This document shows positions 1 to 8,183 of a stretch of DNA of 62,075 nucleotides, in pieces (position 1 is the stretch's first letter; each line of letters opens with the position of its first letter). Under the pieces are notes generated by a model. That model searched no databases. It was not told the DNA's origin and was given only the letters and a program-made list of their open reading frames with translations. A program made the translations under genes and the position numbers. This DNA comes from Promethearchaeota archaeon (GTDB lineage Archaea > Asgardarchaeota > Lokiarchaeia > Sigynarchaeales > SOKP01), in assembly GCA_013375495.1 (NCBI GenBank), contig JABXKC010000023.1, positions 1 through 62,075 on the forward strand, written 5' to 3'.

Positions 1-309
1 TATCCTTGGATATTTCGCGAATATTTTCTTGTTCAAGATATCATAGGAGTTTTTATATTTCCATCCTCCTTCTGGAGGTGTCAAATAATAGGATCCTTTG
101 AGATCAAAGCCAGAACAAAAACTTTTACCCGCTCCTTTTAATACTATTACTTTCGCTTTATTATCTGCTTCAGCATAATCAAAGACGGCATCTATATCAT
201 CCAGTAATTGATAACTCAAAGCATTATGCTTTTCTGGTCTATTAAGAGTAATATAACCTACGTTCTTCTTTTTTTCATATAAAATGGTCTCAAATTCCTT
301 TTCTATCAA
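1..309 (-). CDS. Enoyl-CoA hydratase/isomerase, N-terminal part (cut by window edge)
   Basis: About 103 N-terminal residues of a crotonase-fold protein; the rest lies beyond the left edge. Visible are the NRPEKHNAL motif of the first strand-helix unit and the oxyanion-hole segment KSFCSGFDLKG. No ATG fits: a TTG at 309-307 is the only common start downstream of an in-frame stop, and it follows a GGTGA ribosome site about 10 bases upstream. Family members hydrate trans-2-enoyl-CoA in beta-oxidation or act as isomerases or dehydratases. The catalytic glutamates lie in the missing part, so the exact reaction cannot be judged. It is one of two crotonase genes flanking the TetR gene, which suggests shared control (inference). 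Confidence 0.85.
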   Translation of the reverse strand, partial: MIEKEFETILYEKKKNVGYITLNRPEKHNALSYQLLDDIDAVFDYAEADNKAKVIVLKGAGKSFCSGFDLKGSYYLTPPEGGWKYKNSYDILNKKIFAKYPRI

Positions 310-438
310 TTTTCTTCTTCACCTACAATTTTTCATTAATTAACAAAGTGATTGATAAAATTTAATGATAGATGTCTATTTAAAACTATAGTAAAAAAAT
401 TAGGTTTTTAAGAAAATCAATTGATTTTCATTTAGTAA

Positions 439-1182
439 TTATTTATAATCGGATTCATCTACGATAAGATTGGGATCTGTTAATCCTAATTGGATTTTGC
501 GTAATACATATTTACGAAATTCCTTGCTAGTAAACGGTTGAGTCCCAAATTGAATTTTTTCATCTGCTTCAGTACCTTTATAATTAATATTTTCCTCGAA
601 AGATCGCATAGTATTTTCTACTATAGTAGCTCCTAAGATTAAACTAAACATAAAGAATGAGAGTAGAGCAGCATTATTTTCTTTAATCTCACCCTCATTT
701 ATAGCTTCTTTTATAACTCTTGTTGTCCCATCAAGAAAGTTAAATGGTTTATATTGCTTCTCAAAAGGTCCAATCTTATCTGAGGGGGGTGAAGGAATAA
801 TGTGCATCATAGTAAATGCGCCATAGTCTTCTTCAGCAAATTTAAAAAAGTGATCAAATAAATCTAATAATAAATCAACAGTAGATCCTTCATGGTTTTT
901 AATTACGACTTTATTTTCATTCCTGTATTGTTCATAAAACTTTTTTCGAATACATACCCAAAGTTCACGCTTACTTTCAACATAATTGTAAACATTATTT
1001 TGATTCATATTGAGCATTTTTGCCAATCCTCGTAAACTAAACCCTTCTCGTCCTTTTTGCTGGAAAAGTTGCTTTCCTGCATCTAATATACGTTCAAATT
1101 GTTTAGCCTTCTTTTCGGGGGATCTACTTCTTGTCTGTTTAATTTTAGTTTTAACTATCTTTTGATTACCCATTTTTTTCAC
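439..1182 (-). CDS. TetR/AcrR family transcriptional regulator
   Basis: A 247-residue one-component regulator. Residues about 25-75 form the TetR helix-turn-helix (GREGFSLRGLAKMLNM then NVYNYVESKRELW), and the remainder is an all-helical ligand and dimer domain typical of the family. The recorded start is GTG at 1182; the ATG at 1173, just after a GTGA, is equally plausible. The gene lies between two enoyl-CoA hydratase genes and points away from the second, a usual arrangement for a repressor of fatty-acid or acyl-CoA catabolism (FadR/PaaR-like TetRs). Palindromes in its upstream region (1213-1224, 1281-1292, 1406-1424) are candidate operators. The ligand is unknown; acyl-CoA is an inference from context. 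Confidence 0.85.
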   Translation of the reverse strand: MKKMGNQKIVKTKIKQTRSRSPEKKAKQFERILDAGKQLFQQKGREGFSLRGLAKMLNMNQNNVYNYVESKRELWVCIRKKFYEQYRNENKVVIKNHEGSTVDLLLDLFDHFFKFAEEDYGAFTMMHIIPSPPSDKIGPFEKQYKPFNFLDGTTRVIKEAINEGEIKENNAALLSFFMFSLILGATIVENTMRSFEENINYKGTEADEKIQFGTQPFTSKEFRKYVLRKIQLGLTDPNLIVDESDYK

Positions 1183-1212
1183 AAAACCAAAATAATTTAT
1201 TAATATAATAAT

Positions 1213-1224
1213 CTCTTTAAAGAG
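1213..1224. promoter_or_regulatory. Perfect 12-base palindrome upstream of the TetR gene
   Basis: CTCTTTAAAGAG reads the same on both strands and sits about 30 bases in front of the TetR start, where an autoregulatory operator or a core promoter element could lie. It is AT-rich, so chance is not excluded. Confidence 0.35.
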
Positions 1225-1280
1225 TTTATATAGTATTAATTTCTCAAATACTGAGTTATATTTATCCTATTTAAAGATTT

Positions 1281-1292
1281 TCACAAATGTGA
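1281..1292. promoter_or_regulatory. Inverted repeat TCACA-N2-TGTGA
   Basis: Two five-base arms separated by AA lie in the divergent region between the TetR gene and the enoyl-CoA hydratase. The TCAC/GTGA core recurs in the repeat at 1406-1424, so the two may be operator copies for one dimeric regulator, most simply the adjacent TetR protein (inference). Confidence 0.35.
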
Positions 1293-1405
1293 GTAAATTC
1301 TGCGAAAGAATGGATAAGAAATTAGAAAATGAATTCTATATCTCCTAATTGAGAATTTAATCGAGTATTTAATTAAATATAATTGAGCTTAAAATAAATC
1401 GCTAC

Positions 1406-1424
1406 TTTCACTTGTTATGTGAAA
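1406..1424. promoter_or_regulatory. Inverted repeat TTTCAC-N7-GTGAAA
   Basis: Six-base perfect arms with a seven-base spacer, about 300 bases before the enoyl-CoA hydratase start and 220 bases before the TetR start. It shares the TCAC/GTGA core with 1281-1292. TetR operators are usually 15-25 bases with such symmetry, but the target cannot be proved from one locus. Confidence 0.35.
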
Positions 1425-1721
1425 TTAATAGACACTGTAGATTTGTTCGGTTTTCGCTTTAAGGTTTTATGCATTTATTAAATTCAAGGGCCTTTTAAAA
1501 GAAATTTGATGAAAATTTAGATTCAAAACTTTAATTTCTCTTATTCAAGAAGTCTAATACCATCAATGCAATTTTTAATAAAAATTAATTCCAATTTCTT
1601 GGTTTCTTCTCCTAAAAATATAATATTGGCATTAATTTTATAAATAGATATTATATATTTATTAAAAAATATTTTTAATATTATTGATTAAATATAACAA
1701 AGAAAAATATTTTAAAAAAAT

Positions 1722-2558
1722 ATGAGAAATATTATGTCTGAAAAGCAATTTGAACATATAAAAGTTGAAAAAAATATCGAAAATAATTATGCCGTCCTAT
1801 CAATAAATAGACCCGAGAAACTAAATGCTTTACACACCATCACTTTAAGAGAGATTGCTGGCGCACTTGAAGAAATTGCTTTAAATAAGTCTGTGAGATG
1901 CGTTGTTCTAAGAGGAACAAAGGAATATACAAAAAAGCCAGCATTTTCTGCAGGAGCGGATTTATCAATTCGTGGTCATCCTGCTATAGATCCTAAAAAT
2001 TTAATGGATCAAACTTATGCGATGTATATACGGCACAAATATTATGATATCATAGAGAGTTTTCCCAAACCATTAATTGCCGCAGTAGATGGGTACGCTT
2101 TAGGAGGTGGGTTTGAATTAGCATTAGTCTGCGATATCATTATTGCATCGAAACGTTCTAGATTTGGTTTCCCTGAAATAAAAAGAGGAATTGCACCATT
2201 TAATGGAGGGACTCAAAGGTTAATCAGAAATCTCGGAAAGATTAGAACAAAAACTATGATCTTTTTTGGTGATCATTATGATGCTAAGGAAATGTACAAA
2301 TGGGGAATAATATCGTATCTTGTAGATGATGAAAAATTTGAAGATTTTGTACATCAAAAAGCATCTTGGATAGGGAATGCACCAACTAAAAGTCTTTTTG
2401 TTATAAAGAAAGCTATTGATTATGGATCTCAAGCACCTTTGAATTTAGGGCTTCAATTTGAGCATTTAGGTTATGCTATTAATTCCCAATCTAAAGATGT
2501 AATTGAGGGTGTTACAGCATTTTTACAGAAACGAGAACCCAAGTTCACTGGCGAATAG
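1722..2558 (+). CDS. Enoyl-CoA hydratase (crotonase)
   Basis: A 278-residue full-length crotonase. The oxyanion-hole motif SAGADLS (about residue 76), the ALGGGFELAL motif with the first catalytic glutamate (about 127-137) and the PEIKRG segment with the second (about 157) are all present, matching the two glutamates of mitochondrial enoyl-CoA hydratase. It should hydrate trans-2-enoyl-CoA to 3-hydroxyacyl-CoA in the cytoplasm, the step before the dehydrogenase encoded convergently at 2589-3761. An alternative ATG lies four codons in, at 1734. It ends 30 bases before the dehydrogenase stop, with a T-tract between. Substrate chain length is not readable. Confidence 0.9.
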   Translation: MRNIMSEKQFEHIKVEKNIENNYAVLSINRPEKLNALHTITLREIAGALEEIALNKSVRCVVLRGTKEYTKKPAFSAGADLSIRGHPAIDPKNLMDQTYAMYIRHKYYDIIESFPKPLIAAVDGYALGGGFELALVCDIIIASKRSRFGFPEIKRGIAPFNGGTQRLIRNLGKIRTKTMIFFGDHYDAKEMYKWGIISYLVDDEKFEDFVHQKASWIGNAPTKSLFVIKKAIDYGSQAPLNLGLQFEHLGYAINSQSKDVIEGVTAFLQKREPKFTGE

Positions 2559-2578
2559 AAGTAAATAAAAATAATTAG

Positions 2579-2590
2579 TTTTTTTTTTTT
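2579..2590 (+). terminator. T12 tract ending the enoyl-CoA hydratase transcript
   Basis: Twelve consecutive T follow the hydratase stop by 20 bases. Archaeal transcription commonly stops at such tracts without a hairpin. On the other strand it lies just inside the end of the convergent dehydrogenase gene, so it serves the + strand only. Confidence 0.6.
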
Positions 2591-3761
2591 AAACCATTTC
2601 AACGAATTTACCTGATTTTAATAATTCACACGGTTTTAAATATGATTTATTCAACTTTTCAGAATATCCTTCTAAAACTTCAGATAGTTCTTTATAGTTA
2701 GTTGTTGCATATTGCATGGGACCTGGAAAATTCATACCAGCTAAAATTGCTTCATCAATAATTTTCCAACTTTTTACAACGCCTTCTTCTAAAATTCTAC
2801 AACCTTCATTGGCACTAATTGCAGCAAAAATCCGACGATCAACTAATCCAGCTTTCTTGGATAAATCAGGTTGAGGTCTACCTTTTGACCAGTCATAAAA
2901 TCCTTGACCTGTTTTTTTGCCTAAAGTACCCTTATTATACTGCATTGTTAAAACTTTACCAGGTTCGAAATCAGGGGATAATTTCTCTGCATAGTATAAT
3001 CCTGCATTATACGCAATGTCTCTGCCGGTAAAATCTGCTAATGTCAACGAAGACATCGGAGCATTAGGACCTGACAAATCAGCATCAACCTGTTCCCATG
3101 GTATTCCCTTCTCATAAGCCATATCTAAGATATAATTCTGATATAGAGCATTAGGTGCTAAAACCCTATTTACAATGAATCCTGGATGGTCTTTTAACAC
3201 ACTAGCTACATATCGTTCTCCTCTTAGGCAAGGTAAAGTCTTAGAGAGGTTAACTCCAACCTCCATTGCTTTTTCAGAAGATTTTTCTCCTTTTATCACT
3301 TCTATTAGACGCATTAAAGGAGCAGGGTTAAAAAAGTGCATCCCAATTACATTTTCAGGTTTACTACAACCTTGAGCAATTTCTGTTATGCTAATAGAAG
3401 ACGTATTCGAAGCAAATATACAATGTTCAGGTGAATTATCAATTACCTCCTTGCATAATTTTTGTTTGATATCTAATTTTTCAACTACAGCTTCTATGAC
3501 TAAATCAGCATCTTTGACTGCTTCAACTAGATTTTTATCAACACTTAATCGTGCCATTATATCGGATGCTGAAATACCTTTTGGCAACTTTCCCTTACTT
3601 TCAAGTTTTTCAAATCCTGATTTATTGTATTCTAACCCTTTTTCAATTATCTCATCACTTAGATCGACTGCAATTACATGATAACCAGCCATTAAACATA
3701 CTTGGGCAATTCCTTTTCCCATATCCCCAAAACCAAGCATTACAATATTTTTAACTTCCAC
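2589..3761 (-). CDS. 3-hydroxyacyl-CoA dehydrogenase
   Basis: A 390-residue NAD-dependent enzyme oxidising 3-hydroxyacyl-CoA to 3-ketoacyl-CoA. The Rossmann dinucleotide motif GFGDMGKG starts at residue 10, followed by the acidic end of strand 2 (AVDLS). The catalytic region shows NTSSISITEIAQ and GMHFFNPAPLMRLIE, containing the active-site histidine. DHPGFIVNRVL begins the C-terminal helical domain, and a second copy of that domain after about residue 300 explains the length (single-copy relatives are about 285). The start is GTG at 3761, because the next ATG would delete the first strand. It is divergent from the thiolase at 3968, 206 bases apart. A fragment of a paralogue lies at 17825-17914. 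Confidence 0.92.
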   Translation of the reverse strand: MEVKNIVMLGFGDMGKGIAQVCLMAGYHVIAVDLSDEIIEKGLEYNKSGFEKLESKGKLPKGISASDIMARLSVDKNLVEAVKDADLVIEAVVEKLDIKQKLCKEVIDNSPEHCIFASNTSSISITEIAQGCSKPENVIGMHFFNPAPLMRLIEVIKGEKSSEKAMEVGVNLSKTLPCLRGERYVASVLKDHPGFIVNRVLAPNALYQNYILDMAYEKGIPWEQVDADLSGPNAPMSSLTLADFTGRDIAYNAGLYYAEKLSPDFEPGKVLTMQYNKGTLGKKTGQGFYDWSKGRPQPDLSKKAGLVDRRIFAAISANEGCRILEEGVVKSWKIIDEAILAGMNFPGPMQYATTNYKELSEVLEGYSEKLNKSYLKPCELLKSGKFVEMV

Positions 3762-3967
3762 CTTATATCACTCTCTTTTATTAATTTTAATATGATGTGT
3801 AATAAATAGACAGCACTCATTAAAAATGTTTTTTAAAATAGCTTTTCCAAAAGAAGAAAGGCTGTTACACCCCTAAATAGTAAAATTTCAAAGATCTATA
3901 TTTAAGGCAAAATTTAAAAGAAATAATATACAATGTAGATTTAATAATTTATTGGTGAAAATTAAAG

Positions 3968-5245
3968 GTGAAAAATAAAGAAGTATGGTTAATTGATTAC
4001 GTACGTACCGCATTCTCACGATCTCGACCAACTCAACCTGAAAGTGATGTATTTGGTGAAATTAGAGGAGATGAACTATTAGCCCAACTTTTGATGCATA
4101 TGTTTGATAAAAGATTAGTAGATAAAGGAATCGAAAGAAAGGATATTGATGAATGTTCTGTGGGATCTGCTGCCGGAGTATTAGAAAATTGGACTTATGG
4201 GGGCCGTATTCCCCTTTTTATGGCAGGATTCCCCTACAGTGTTCCTGCTTTTTCCATTGATAGACAATGTGGATCAGCAGGCTCAGGGATGCACGTCGGA
4301 ATTATGGAAATCATGACGGGTAATAGTAAAACGATTCTATCTACTGGGTTTGAACATATGACAAGAGTATATGGAAAGGGTGCAGATCCCAATTTAAAGG
4401 TTGCTTATAAGAATAGCATATATTATCGACCAGAAATGAATTTGACAAATGTTTTTAATATGCTAAATACGGGTCAATTATTATACGAAGAGGAAATCCC
4501 AACATTTACTAAGGAAGATCTTGACAAATTTGGAGTAAGAAGTCATAACTTAACTATTAATAGCCAAGAATCTGGGTGGTTTAAAGGTGAAATAGTACCT
4601 ATTGAAGGTCATGCACCTGGTAATGTGGATGAGAAGATGATAATTGATAAAGACGTGAATGCTAGGAAGTCCACATTAGAAGCAGTATCAAAATTACCAC
4701 GATTGACAAAACCCTTTTTCTTAAAAAAAAATGGTGGAAAAGAAGGTTATATCAAACGAGAAGGAACTGATCAAGGAGTTATAACCGCAGGCAACTCTTC
4801 TCCTTTAAATGCTGGAGCAACTTCTGCAGTTTTAATGGAAGCAGAAGAAGCCAAGAAGAGAGGAATTGAACCAATGTCACGTATTGTTTCTATAGGGTGG
4901 GCAGGGGTAGATCCTCATACCATGGGACGAGGTCCTGTGCCCGCTACAAAGAAAGCGTTGGAATATGCAGGTCTTAAAGCCGAAGATATTGATTTCTGGG
5001 AGATAAATGAGGCGTTTTGTATTGTTGCGTTAAATTGTATGGATAAATTTAGTATACCAGAGGAAAAAGTAAACATTATGGGGGGCTCTACTGCAATTGG
5101 TCATCCATTAGGTTCTACTATGGTTAGATTAACAGGAACTCTTGCGAGAATATTAAAAGATAAAAAGGCAAAGTATGGTGTTGCTAATGCCTGTTGTGGC
5201 GGAGGGCAGGGTGTGGCAACTATAATTGAAAATCTTGATGCCTAA
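3968..5245 (+). CDS. Acetyl-CoA acetyltransferase family thiolase (copy 1)
   Basis: A 425-residue thiolase. The acyl-accepting cysteine is in DRQCGSAG (about residue 98), and the C-terminal half has the NEAF, GHPLGSTM and CCGGGQG motifs with catalytic His and second Cys. It either cleaves 3-ketoacyl-CoA or condenses two acetyl-CoA. The start is GTG at 3968 with GGTGA nine bases upstream. It faces the 3-hydroxyacyl-CoA dehydrogenase, so the locus encodes consecutive beta-oxidation steps. The protein is close to copy 2 at 18240-19523, and one DNA block (4910-5050) is almost identical between copies, suggesting recent gene conversion. No DUF35 partner, common for archaeal HMG-CoA-type thiolases, lies next to it. 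Confidence 0.92.
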   Translation: MKNKEVWLIDYVRTAFSRSRPTQPESDVFGEIRGDELLAQLLMHMFDKRLVDKGIERKDIDECSVGSAAGVLENWTYGGRIPLFMAGFPYSVPAFSIDRQCGSAGSGMHVGIMEIMTGNSKTILSTGFEHMTRVYGKGADPNLKVAYKNSIYYRPEMNLTNVFNMLNTGQLLYEEEIPTFTKEDLDKFGVRSHNLTINSQESGWFKGEIVPIEGHAPGNVDEKMIIDKDVNARKSTLEAVSKLPRLTKPFFLKKNGGKEGYIKREGTDQGVITAGNSSPLNAGATSAVLMEAEEAKKRGIEPMSRIVSIGWAGVDPHTMGRGPVPATKKALEYAGLKAEDIDFWEINEAFCIVALNCMDKFSIPEEKVNIMGGSTAIGHPLGSTMVRLTGTLARILKDKKAKYGVANACCGGGQGVATIIENLDA

Positions 5246-5475
5246 AACCACTTTAAGCACCATAAACTTATTTTTTTTATTTTATACTCATATTAATTAT
5301 TTGAATACAATCTAAATATATTTATCATTTAAAGTATATTCAAATTTATTTGATAATATCATGAAAAAAACAAAAAAAAATATAAATATACATTAAACAT
5401 TTACAAATCAAACAATTATTAATGTGAAAAAAAATAGAATCTTAGAGTTAAAATCAAACTGAGTGAGTACCAATT
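5246..5475. other. Intergenic region between thiolase and ABC importer genes
   Basis: AT-rich, with a T-rich stretch just after the thiolase stop (about 5268-5282) that fits a terminator. TATA-like runs around 5300-5395 probably hold the promoter of the importer operon. No gene recognised. Confidence 0.5.
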
Positions 5476-6018
5476 AAGATACCTATTGATGTTCAAGAAG
5501 AAGAGTATCAAGCTAAGACAGATTTTCATGCCCATTTTAAGATTAATTGGGGCCGCCAAGGCGGCGTTATTTTGGCTTATATAATTATATTGCTAGGATA
5601 TTATGGTCTTGTCGTCAACATCGTTATGGTTGATGAGTGGATCTCTCTTACGGAACAAACATGGATATCTTTTACTGAAATGGATAGAACGGTGTTATTT
5701 TGGACATATGAAGCGTATGTGGACACTTTCTTTTTGCCTTTAATATTATTATTTATAGTGTGTTTCATTCTGACTTACAAGGAAGATATCCCCCACTATG
5801 GAATTAGAGCATCGATTTGGCTAGTTCCCACGATAATCTTGGAAGGGTTTATATTTTATTTTTTTATGTTTGGATTTAGTTTAGAGCCCTTTATTTTACA
5901 ATTTGGTCATTTCGAGGGATATCTTAACATTTTATTCTTAATCGGATTAACTCTAAGTGGTTCTTTGTTAGGTATGAAAATAAAACAATTTTCATTACGA
6001 AAAAAAGAAAAATATTAG
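5476..6018 (+). CDS. Small membrane protein leading the ABC importer operon
   Basis: An unrecognised protein with about four transmembrane segments. The first common start is TTG at 5572 (148 residues), but the frame stays open upstream to a stop at 5464-5466. The extra codons from about 5476 read as plausible protein (IDVQEEEYQ, then DFHAHFKINWGR, directly entering the first membrane helix). There is no ATG, GTG or TTG in that stretch, so either a rare ATT or ATA start is used or the true 5' end has mutated. It precedes the permease genes by 46 bases on the same strand, so it is probably an accessory of that transporter; its role is unknown. Confidence 0.6.
   Translation, partial: KIPIDVQEEEYQAKTDFHAHFKINWGRQGGVILAYIIILLGYYGLVVNIVMVDEWISLTEQTWISFTEMDRTVLFWTYEAYVDTFFLPLILLFIVCFILTYKEDIPHYGIRASIWLVPTIILEGFIFYFFMFGFSLEPFILQFGHFEGYLNILFLIGLTLSGSLLGMKIKQFSLRKKEKY
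5552..5565. repeat. GC-only inverted repeat GCCGCC-AA-GGCGGC
   Basis: Perfect six-base arms with a two-base spacer, all G/C, in strongly AT-rich DNA, seven bases before the TTG codon at 5572. It could form a hairpin in the leader or be an operator. If translation starts upstream it encodes part of NWGRQGGV instead. Confidence 0.45.
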
Positions 6019-6064
6019 AGTAGAAATGAATAAATTATATAAAAGTTTTTAGAAGGAAAAAAGT

Positions 6065-7135
6065 ATGGCTCGTCAAGCTCAGAATATGATTAAATATATT
6101 ATTAAGCGAATATTAATGATGGTTCCAATATTAATCATAGTTTTAATAATTACTTTTCTTTTATCAAAATCCATGGATGTGTTTCCCGTCATTTCACGGA
6201 TGGCGGTTGGTGAAGATTTAGAAACAATACAAAGAATGATTGAAGAGGAAGAAAGAAGAATGGGATATGACAAACCAGTATTAGTTCAGTTATTTATTTA
6301 TCTACAGAATTTTTTCACGGGGAATTGGGGTAATTCCTATGTTATTTTGCGTGATACACCTGTACTCGAAGTAATCGGTAATATTTTTCCTAAAACAATT
6401 GAATTAATGATAGTTCCAATTGTTATAATTCCTATTATTGCTGTTAAGCTTGGTGTTGTATCCTCAACGAACAAAGATAAACTAAAAGATACCTCTATTC
6501 GCTTTCTTGCGGTTCTAGGCGCTGGATTTCCAATATTTTTTATAGGTAATCTAATGCAAATATTTTTTGGGTATTATCTAAAAGAATTTACATATGGTGC
6601 AATTGATATCCAGATTATGTTTTCAAATACATCTGGACTTGAATTAAAAGGTGAATATTACACTAGATTTCGACTTATTGATGCTATTTTAAATAATGAC
6701 CCAATCTTCTTTTTTGATACTATCCTCCATTTATTTATTCCAGTAATTTGTATATCTTTTGCTTCTCTGGCCGGTATCACTAGACAAACTCGTTCTAGTA
6801 TGTTAGATGTCATGGATCAGGATTATATTCGAACAGCCCGAGCTAAGGGAGTTCCGGAAAAAAAGGTCATCAACTCACATGCCCTACGGAATGCTTTAAT
6901 TCCTTCAAGTAATCTCATAATAACCACGATAACAGGGTCTCTTTTAGGATCTCTCTTCTTAGAAGCAACTTTTCAGTATTTAGGATTTGGATATTACTTT
7001 GTTCGTTCTGTATTTTTAGGTGATTATTTACTTATAAATGGTTTCTTAGTATGTTCGTGTTTAATTATAATTGGTGGAACGTTAGCCACTGATGTAATAT
7101 ATACAATAATCGATCCGAGGATAACATATACTTAA
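6065..7135 (+). CDS. Peptide/oligopeptide-type ABC transporter permease, DppB-like
   Basis: A 356-residue inner-membrane permease of the binding-protein-dependent DppB/OppB family. The N-terminus (KYIIKRILMMVPILIIV) is the characteristic first helix, and the EAA loop region appears as DYIRTARAKGVPEKKV followed by HALRNALIP, which contacts the ATPase. About six transmembrane helices are visible, with a large extracytoplasmic loop after the first, as usual for DppB. It starts 46 bases after the small membrane gene and 13 bases before the DppC-like gene, so they are cotranscribed. Substrate (peptide, nickel or sugar oligomer) cannot be decided from the permease. Confidence 0.9.
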   Translation: MARQAQNMIKYIIKRILMMVPILIIVLIITFLLSKSMDVFPVISRMAVGEDLETIQRMIEEEERRMGYDKPVLVQLFIYLQNFFTGNWGNSYVILRDTPVLEVIGNIFPKTIELMIVPIVIIPIIAVKLGVVSSTNKDKLKDTSIRFLAVLGAGFPIFFIGNLMQIFFGYYLKEFTYGAIDIQIMFSNTSGLELKGEYYTRFRLIDAILNNDPIFFFDTILHLFIPVICISFASLAGITRQTRSSMLDVMDQDYIRTARAKGVPEKKVINSHALRNALIPSSNLIITTITGSLLGSLFLEATFQYLGFGYYFVRSVFLGDYLLINGFLVCSCLIIIGGTLATDVIYTIIDPRITYT

Positions 7136-7148
7136 TGATTTACAAATT

Positions 7149-8150
7149 GTGATTTTAATAATGCAAGTTTATAGCGAAAAAGATAAAATTAAGGAATATC
7201 CACTAACAAGTAGCAATGCAAAGATTAAGCGATTAATCAAATTTTATTTAATGCCTGGTTGGCGAAATCCTGAATTTTCTGCACGAGAATATCAGATTGA
7301 AAAAATAAAATCAAAGAGAAGACTATTCCGCCGTCTTATTACACCCTTAACCCTGATTGGTTTCTTCTTGGTTTTAATTGTGGCATTTATAGCTGTTTAT
7401 ACTCCCTGGCTTACTGAACTTACTTTAGCGAATGTAACTCCACCACTATATCCTGCAGAAAGCGCGTTCCAACCACCATCGCCAGAACACCCATTAGGTA
7501 CAACACAATTTGGATGGGATATTCTTGGGAGATTGATCTGGGGTGCTAGGACTACGTTACAGGCAGCAGTGTTTCCAGTTGCAATTTCCATAGGTGGAGG
7601 TGTTATATTAGGAACAATTTCGGCATATTTTGGAGGTTGGGTTGATTCCATTATGATGCGTATCTGTGATATATTCTTAAGTTTACCAATGTTGATAATT
7701 GTTATAGTTATTTCTCCCTTGATTGGAAAAGATTTATATAGCGTTCTACTAATTTATGGTTTTCTTTTTATACCTTATAATATTAGATTTATGCGATCTT
7801 TAGTTTTACAAGTAAAACAAAATGATTATGTTAGAGCTGCAATAAGTAGTGGTGCATTTAAATTTAGAGTTATGTTTAAACATATTTTTCCTAATACTAT
7901 CTCTCCCATTATTATATCTTTTTTTGGAGCAATGGGAGTTACTGTTATAGCTCTAGCAGGTCTTGCTTTTATAGGTTTGGGAGACCCTGATGTTGCTAAT
8001 TGGGGGGCAGATATGATGTATGCAAGAGGCCATTTTGAAACTCCAGGAGCATCTCTTTGGCCAGGATTTTTCATAGGAATTACCGCAATTGGATTTATAT
8101 TAATTGGCGATGGATTGAGAGATGCATTAGATCCACGATTACATATATAA
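7149..8150 (+). CDS. Peptide/oligopeptide-type ABC transporter permease, DppC-like
   Basis: A 333-residue second permease subunit. After a roughly 55-residue cytoplasmic lead comes a membrane helix, then the DppC hallmark HPLGTTQFGWDILGR (about residues 115-129). The EAA loop reads DYVRAAISSGAF, and the C-terminus is GDGLRDALDPRL. About six transmembrane helices. The recorded start is GTG at 7149; ATG at 7161 removes only four residues and is equally possible. It lies between the DppB-like gene and the membrane-fused ATPase. Confidence 0.9.
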   Translation: MILIMQVYSEKDKIKEYPLTSSNAKIKRLIKFYLMPGWRNPEFSAREYQIEKIKSKRRLFRRLITPLTLIGFFLVLIVAFIAVYTPWLTELTLANVTPPLYPAESAFQPPSPEHPLGTTQFGWDILGRLIWGARTTLQAAVFPVAISIGGGVILGTISAYFGGWVDSIMMRICDIFLSLPMLIIVIVISPLIGKDLYSVLLIYGFLFIPYNIRFMRSLVLQVKQNDYVRAAISSGAFKFRVMFKHIFPNTISPIIISFFGAMGVTVIALAGLAFIGLGDPDVANWGADMMYARGHFETPGASLWPGFFIGITAIGFILIGDGLRDALDPRLHI

Positions 8151-8183
8151 AAAATAAAAATACACTAAAAAAGGATTATTTCT

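Larger units (their letters stand above)
1183..1721. other. Divergent intergenic region, 539 bases
   Basis: No credible gene was found. It is very AT-rich and holds the three palindromic sites listed separately and several TATA-like stretches near 1655-1710 in front of the enoyl-CoA hydratase. It must contain the promoters of both flanking genes. Confidence 0.6.

Noticed and set aside
3175..3681. Open frames on the + strand inside the 3-hydroxyacyl-CoA dehydrogenase
   Set aside because: They lie entirely within a clearly conserved gene on the other strand and give no recognisable protein.
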